DNA of 64,000 nucleotides from Paracidovorax avenae ATCC 19860 (GTDB lineage: Bacteria; Pseudomonadota; Gammaproteobacteria; Burkholderiales; Burkholderiaceae_C): positions 2,170,001-2,234,000 of the forward strand of contig NC_015138.1 of the NCBI RefSeq assembly GCF_000176855.2, given 5' to 3'. The position numbers were made by a program, and so were the translations under genes. Within the stretch, counting starts at the first letter, position 1, and the number at the start of each line of letters is the position of its first letter. Below, piece by piece: positions 58,076 through 64,000 of this stretch. The notes under the pieces are model-generated. The model did not search any database. It was not told the DNA's origin and saw only the letters and a list, made by a program, of their open reading frames with translations.

Positions 58076-60955
58076 ATGAGCGAGACGACGTCCGTCTATC
58101 AAGCCTACCAGGGCAATACCTACCTCTTCGGCGGCAATGCGCCCTATGTCGAAGAGATGTACGAGAGCTATCTCGTCAACCCGGGCAGCGTGCCCGACAC
58201 GTGGCGCGAGTACTTCGACGCGCTGCAGCACGTGCCCGCCGTGGATGGCTCCAACGCCAAGGACGTCCCCCACCAGCCCGTCATCAGCGCCTTCGCGGAG
58301 CGCGCCAAGCAGGGCGGCACCCAGGTCGTGGTGGCCACCGGCGCCGATTCCGAGCTCGGCCGCAAGCGCACCGCCGTCCAGCAGCTCATCTCCGCCTACC
58401 GCAACGTCGGCCAGCGCTGGGCCGATCTCGATCCCCTGAAGCGCACCGAGCGCCCCTCCATTCCCGAGCTGGAACCCTCCTTCTACGGCTTCACCGATGC
58501 CGACCAGGAGACCGTGTTCAATACCAGCAACACCTTCTTCGGCAAGGAATCGATGCCGCTGCGCGAACTGATCAACGCGCTGCGCGAAACGTACTGCGGC
58601 ACGATCGGCGTCGAGTACATGTACGCCTCCGACCAGAACCAGAAGCGCTGGTGGCAAGAAAAGCTCGAGACCATCCGCAGCAAGCCCAGCTTCGGCGCCG
58701 AGAAGAAGAAGCACATCCTCGACCGCCTGACCGCGGCCGAGGGCCTGGAGCGCTTCCTGCACACCAAGTACGTCGGCCAGAAGCGCTTCTCGCTCGAAGG
58801 CGGCGAGAGCTTCATCGCTGCCATGGACGAGCTCATCCAGTCGGCCGGCTCGCGCGGCGTGCAGGAAATCGTGATCGGCATGGCCCACCGCGGCCGCCTG
58901 AACGTGCTGGTGAACACGCTGGGCAAGATGCCCAAGGACCTGTTCGCCGAGTTCGACCACACCGCCCCGGAAGACCTGCCGTCCGGCGACGTGAAGTACC
59001 ACCAGGGCTTCAGCTCGGACGTGTCCACCCCCGGCGGCCCGGTCCACCTGTCGCTGGCCTTCAACCCCTCCCACCTGGAAATCGTGAACCCCGTGGTGGA
59101 AGGTTCGGTGCGCGCACGCATGGACCGCCGCGGCGACCCGCACGGCCAGCAGGTGCTGCCGGTGCTGGTGCACGGCGACGCGGCCTTCGCCGGCCAGGGC
59201 GTCATCCAGGAAACCCTTGCGCTGGCCCAGACCCGCGGCTATTCCACGGGCGGCACGGTGCACATCGTGATCAACAACCAGATCGGCTTCACCACCTCCG
59301 ACCCGCGCGACAGCCGCTCCACGCTGTACTGCACGGACGTGGTCAAGATGATCGAGTCGCCCGTCCTGCACGTGAACGGCGACGATCCGGAAGCCGTGGT
59401 GCTGGCCACGCAGCTGGCCCTCGAGTTCCGCATGGAATTCAAGAAGGACGTGGTGGTGGACATCATCTGCTACCGCAAGCTGGGCCACAACGAGCAGGAC
59501 ACGCCGGCGCTCACGCAGCCGCTGATGTACAAGAAGATCGGCCAGCACCCCGGCACGCGCCGCCTCTACGCCGACAAGCTGGCCACGCAGGGCCTGGGCG
59601 AGACGCTGGGCGACGACATGTCCAAGGCCTACCGCGCCGCCATGGACGCCGGCAAGCACACGGTCGATCCGGTGCTGACCAACTTCAAGAGCAAGTACGC
59701 CGTGGACTGGAGTCCGTTCCTGGGCAAGAAGTGGACGGATGCCGGCGACACCGCGATCCCGCTCACCGAGTGGAAGCGCCTGGCCGAGCGCATCGCGACC
59801 ATCCCCGAAGGCGTCACGCCGCACCCGCTGGTCAAGAAGGTCTATGACGACCGCGCCGCCATGGGCCGTGGGGAAGTCAACGTGGACTGGGGCATGGGCG
59901 AGCACATGGCCTTCGCGTCGCTCGTGGCCAGCGGCTTCCCGGTCCGCCTGTCGGGCGAGGACTGCGGCCGCGGCACGTTCACGCACCGCCATGCCGTGAT
60001 CCACGACCAGAACCGCGAGAAATGGAACGAGGGCACCTACGTGCCGCTGCAGAACGTCAGCGAGAACCAGGCCCCGTTCGTCGTGATCGACTCCATCCTG
60101 TCCGAAGAGGCGGTGCTGGGCTTCGAGTACGGCTATGCCTCCAACGACCCCAACACCCTGGTGATCTGGGAAGCGCAGTTCGGCGACTTCGCCAACGGCG
60201 CGCAGGTGGTGATCGACCAGTTCATCGCTTCCGGCGAAGTGAAGTGGGGCCGCGTGAACGGCATCACGCTGATGCTGCCGCACGGCTACGAAGGCCAGGG
60301 CCCCGAGCACAGCTCGGCCCGCCTGGAGCGCTTCATGCAGCTGGCCGCGGACGCCAACATGCAGATCGTGCAGCCCACCACGGCCAGCCAGATCTTCCAC
60401 GTGCTGCGCCGCCAGATGGTGCGCCACCTGCGCAAGCCGCTGGTCATCATGACGCCGAAGTCGCTGCTGCGGAACAAGGATGCGACCTCGCCGCTGTCCG
60501 AGTTCACGAAGGGCAGCTTCCAGACGGTGATCCCGGAGCAGAACGAGGCCATCGACAAGAAGGCCGACAAGGTCAAGCGCGTGATCGCCTGCTCGGGCAA
60601 GGTGTACTACGACCTCGTGAAGAAGCGCGAGGAAAAGGGTGCCGACGACGTCGCGATCCTGCGCGTGGAACAGCTCTATCCGTTCCCGCACAAGGCCTTC
60701 GCCACCGAGATCAAGAAGTACCCGCACGCCACCGAGATCGTGTGGTGCCAGGACGAGCCGCAGAACCAGGGCGCCTGGTTCTTCGTGCAGCACTACATCC
60801 ACGAGAACATGCTCGACGGGCAGAAGCTGGGCTACTCCGGCCGCGCGGCGTCCGCATCGCCGGCCGTGGGCTATTCGCACCTGCACCAGGAGCAGCAGAA
60901 GGCACTGGTCGATGGCGCGTTCGGCAAGCTCAAGGGCTTCGTCCTCGCCAAGTGA
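58076..60955 (+). CDS. sucA: 2-oxoglutarate dehydrogenase E1 component
   Basis: A 959-residue thiamine diphosphate enzyme, the E1 subunit that decarboxylates 2-oxoglutarate. Recognised segments are IGMAHRGRLNVLVNTLGKMP, the HGDAAFAGQGVIQETLALAQ stretch before the TPP-binding VINNQIGFTTSDP, and the C-terminal HGYEGQGPEHSSARLERFM. Length is close to the 933 residues of E. coli SucA. The ATG at 58076 has GGAGG nine bases upstream; an in-frame ATG eleven codons earlier is less likely. It leads sucA-sucB-lpdA, a TCA-cycle operon. Confidence 0.97.
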   Translation: MSETTSVYQAYQGNTYLFGGNAPYVEEMYESYLVNPGSVPDTWREYFDALQHVPAVDGSNAKDVPHQPVISAFAERAKQGGTQVVVATGADSELGRKRTAVQQLISAYRNVGQRWADLDPLKRTERPSIPELEPSFYGFTDADQETVFNTSNTFFGKESMPLRELINALRETYCGTIGVEYMYASDQNQKRWWQEKLETIRSKPSFGAEKKKHILDRLTAAEGLERFLHTKYVGQKRFSLEGGESFIAAMDELIQSAGSRGVQEIVIGMAHRGRLNVLVNTLGKMPKDLFAEFDHTAPEDLPSGDVKYHQGFSSDVSTPGGPVHLSLAFNPSHLEIVNPVVEGSVRARMDRRGDPHGQQVLPVLVHGDAAFAGQGVIQETLALAQTRGYSTGGTVHIVINNQIGFTTSDPRDSRSTLYCTDVVKMIESPVLHVNGDDPEAVVLATQLALEFRMEFKKDVVVDIICYRKLGHNEQDTPALTQPLMYKKIGQHPGTRRLYADKLATQGLGETLGDDMSKAYRAAMDAGKHTVDPVLTNFKSKYAVDWSPFLGKKWTDAGDTAIPLTEWKRLAERIATIPEGVTPHPLVKKVYDDRAAMGRGEVNVDWGMGEHMAFASLVASGFPVRLSGEDCGRGTFTHRHAVIHDQNREKWNEGTYVPLQNVSENQAPFVVIDSILSEEAVLGFEYGYASNDPNTLVIWEAQFGDFANGAQVVIDQFIASGEVKWGRVNGITLMLPHGYEGQGPEHSSARLERFMQLAADANMQIVQPTTASQIFHVLRRQMVRHLRKPLVIMTPKSLLRNKDATSPLSEFTKGSFQTVIPEQNEAIDKKADKVKRVIACSGKVYYDLVKKREEKGADDVAILRVEQLYPFPHKAFATEIKKYPHATEIVWCQDEPQNQGAWFFVQHYIHENMLDGQKLGYSGRAASASPAVGYSHLHQEQQKALVDGAFGKLKGFVLAK

Positions 60956-61029
60956 GCGCGTGAACCCCGATCCCGCGAACCGCTTCCCACAGCGACACAA
61001 CACGTTCTGAAAGAATCGAAAGAATCGTC

Positions 61030-62307
61030 ATGGCTATCGTAGAAGTCAAAGTCCCCCAACTGTCCGAATCCGTGGCCGAGGCCACGATGCTCTCCTGGAA
61101 GAAGAAGGCCGGCGAGGCCGTCGCCATCGATGAGATCCTGATCGAGATCGAGACCGACAAGGTCGTGCTCGAAGTGCCCGCGCCGGCCGCCGGCGTGCTG
61201 GCCGAGATCGTCCAGGGCGACGGTGCCACCGTCGTGGCCGACCAGGTCATCGCCAGGATCGACACCGAAGGCAAGGCCGGCGCCGCCGCGCCCGCTCAGT
61301 CCGCTCCGACCGCCGCCGCCCAGGCGCCCGCCGTGGCCGCCGCAGCGGCCGACGCCGCCCCTGCAGGCGGTTCGAAGGGCGACGTGGCCATGCCGGCCGC
61401 CGCCAAGCTGCTGGCCGACAACAACCTGTCCGTGTCGGCCGTGTCCGGCTCCGGCAAGGATGGCCGCGTGACCAAGGGCGACGTGCTGGCCGCCGTGGCC
61501 GGTGGCGCTGCCGCCAAGCCGTCCGCTGCCCCCGCCGCCATCCCCACGGGCGTGCCCACCAAGGCGCTGCCGCAGGTGGCATCCCCCGCCGCACCGAACC
61601 TGGGCGACCGCCCCGAGCAGCGCGTGCCGATGAGCCGCCTGCGCGCCCGCATCGCCGAGCGCCTGCTGCAGTCGCAGTCCACCAACGCCATCCTGACCAC
61701 CTTCAACGAGGTGAACATGGCCCCGGTGATGGAGCTGCGCAAGAAGTTCCAGGACAGCTTCACCAAGGAGCACGGCACCAAGCTGGGCTTCATGAGCTTC
61801 TTCGTGAAGGCGGCCGTGCACGCGCTCAAGAAGTTCCCGGTGCTGAACGCTTCGGTGGACGGCAACGACATCGTTTATCACGGCTACTTCGACATCGGCA
61901 TCGCCGTCGGCTCGCCCCGCGGCCTGGTGGTGCCGATCCTGCGCAACGCCGACCAGATGAGCTTCGCCGACATCGAGAAGAAGATCGCCGAGTTCGGCAA
62001 GAAGGCCCAGGAAGGCAAGCTCGGCATCGAGGAGATGACGGGCGGCACGTTCTCGATCTCCAATGGCGGCACCTTCGGTTCCATGTTGTCCACCCCCATC
62101 ATCAACCCGCCCCAGTCGGCCATCCTGGGCGTGCACGCCACCAAGGACCGTGCCGTGGTGGAAAACGGCCAGATCGTGGTGCGCCCGATGAACTACCTGG
62201 CGATGTCGTACGACCACCGCATCATCGACGGCCGCGAAGCCGTGCTGGGCCTGGTGGCGATGAAGGACGCGCTGGAAGATCCGGCCCGCCTGCTGTTCGA
62301 TATTTGA
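61030..62307 (+). CDS. sucB: 2-oxoglutarate dehydrogenase E2 component (dihydrolipoyllysine succinyltransferase)
   Basis: A 425-residue E2 core protein. One lipoyl domain (about 1-80) with the lipoyl lysine K44 in [10 protein letters not shown]; an Ala/Pro-rich linker; the E1/E3-binding domain near 118-155 ([20 protein letters not shown]); another linker; then the catalytic domain with H396 and D400 in [13 protein letters not shown]. It passes succinyl groups to CoA. The start follows sucA by 74 bases. The repeat copy B starts exactly at its stop codon and separates it from lpdA. Confidence 0.97.
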   Translation: MAIVEVKVPQLSESVAEATMLSWKKKAGEAVAIDEILIEIETDKVVLEVPAPAAGVLAEIVQGDGATVVADQVIARIDTEGKAGAAAPAQSAPTAAAQAPAVAAAAADAAPAGGSKGDVAMPAAAKLLADNNLSVSAVSGSGKDGRVTKGDVLAAVAGGAAAKPSAAPAAIPTGVPTKALPQVASPAAPNLGDRPEQRVPMSRLRARIAERLLQSQSTNAILTTFNEVNMAPVMELRKKFQDSFTKEHGTKLGFMSFFVKAAVHALKKFPVLNASVDGNDIVYHGYFDIGIAVGSPRGLVVPILRNADQMSFADIEKKIAEFGKKAQEGKLGIEEMTGGTFSISNGGTFGSMLSTPIINPPQSAILGVHATKDRAVVENGQIVVRPMNYLAMSYDHRIIDGREAVLGLVAMKDALEDPARLLFDI

Positions 62308-62430
62308 TGGACCACCCCCCTGAGGCGCTGCGCGCCTTCCCCCTTCTCTCGGATTGCTGCGCAATCCGGGAAGGGGGACACCGCCAGCGCTGCGGGGCGG
62401 CCCTTGCGCGGCGGTTGCTGGCCCGGGCCC
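62305..62430 (+). repeat. Copy B of the stop-codon-linked intergenic repeat
   Basis: The repeat begins at the sucB stop codon (TGATGGACCACCCCCCTGAG), matching copy A. The hairpin has outer arms TCCCCCTT (62338-62345) with AAGGGGGA (62371-62378), and inner arms CGGATTG (62350-62356) and CAATCCG (62362-62368) around loop CTGCG. The flanking core GAGGCGCTGCGCGCC is identical to copy A, but the inner stem differs at three positions, all still paired. The right part (62379-62430) is only partly alignable. Confidence 0.72.
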
Positions 62431-62559
62431 CGCGCATGGCGCGGGCTGGGGTGTTACACAGCGCCGTGAATACCGAAATCCATTGACAGACCCACATGCA
62501 CGGTTGGCCTCGGGTCAGCCGGCGGTGGGTCTTTCTCCAACTGACACAGTGAGAACGAC

Positions 62560-63987
<1,428 letters not shown>

Positions 63988-64000
63988 CCGTGCGCCGATC

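Overview
The window is one contiguous piece of a high-GC betaproteobacterial chromosome. It most likely comes from Acidovorax or a close Comamonadaceae relative. The pointers are Bug/TctC-type solute receptors, trimeric porins of the SSVTLYG type, an AroA-CMK fusion protein, a tmRNA encoding the tag ANDERFALAA, and the gyrA-serC-pheA-tyrA-aroA/cmk-rpsA-ihfB-lapAB gene order. No prophage, insertion sequence, CRISPR array or rRNA operon was seen. The genus assignment is inference from these marks, not from a database match.

Layout. 450-6729 (minus): LOG-family protein, fluoride channel CrcB, a complete TRAP transporter (DctM, DctQ, DctP) and an M14 metallopeptidase, divergent from a fused 5-oxoprolinase/hydantoinase (6858-10517, plus). 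10569-16979 (minus): a six-gene Mrp/Pha-type cation/proton antiporter operon with a fused A-B subunit, most junctions overlapping. 17091-28976 (minus): LapB, LapA, IHF-beta, ribosomal protein S1, AroA-CMK, TyrA, PheA, SerC and GyrA, linking aromatic and serine biosynthesis with nucleotide metabolism, translation and envelope control. 29211-31794 (plus): an OmpA-like lipid-independent peptidoglycan-binding protein, UbiG, phosphoglycolate phosphatase and tmRNA.

32209-42316: an SGNH hydrolase, then a tricarboxylate-type uptake locus: sensor/regulator TctE-TctD divergent from TctB-TctA-TctC, with a porin, an orphan ModA-like binding protein, a second Bug receptor and a LysR regulator that has a clear palindromic site in front of it. 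42393-48325: tRNA-Ser(GGA), an SPFH/NfeD pair, a large PLP-dependent basic amino acid decarboxylase, a fasciclin-domain protein and FabI. 48472-54354 (plus): a YejABEF-type oligopeptide ABC importer. 54410-57850 (minus): a PAS-GGDEF diguanylate cyclase and an AI-2E-family membrane protein. 58076-63987 (plus): the 2-oxoglutarate dehydrogenase operon sucA-sucB-lpdA.

Most genes are ordinary core or transport genes. The most interesting non-coding signals are: (i) a repeat that starts at the stop codon of yejA and again at the stop codon of sucB, whose hairpin stems differ in sequence but stay paired (three compensatory pairs); (ii) two nested perfect inverted repeats in the rpsA leader, directly before its ribosome binding site; (iii) a 22-bp palindrome before the LysR gene; (iv) a probable ssrA promoter whose -10 box contains the stop codon of gph. 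I did not find a clearly new protein system.
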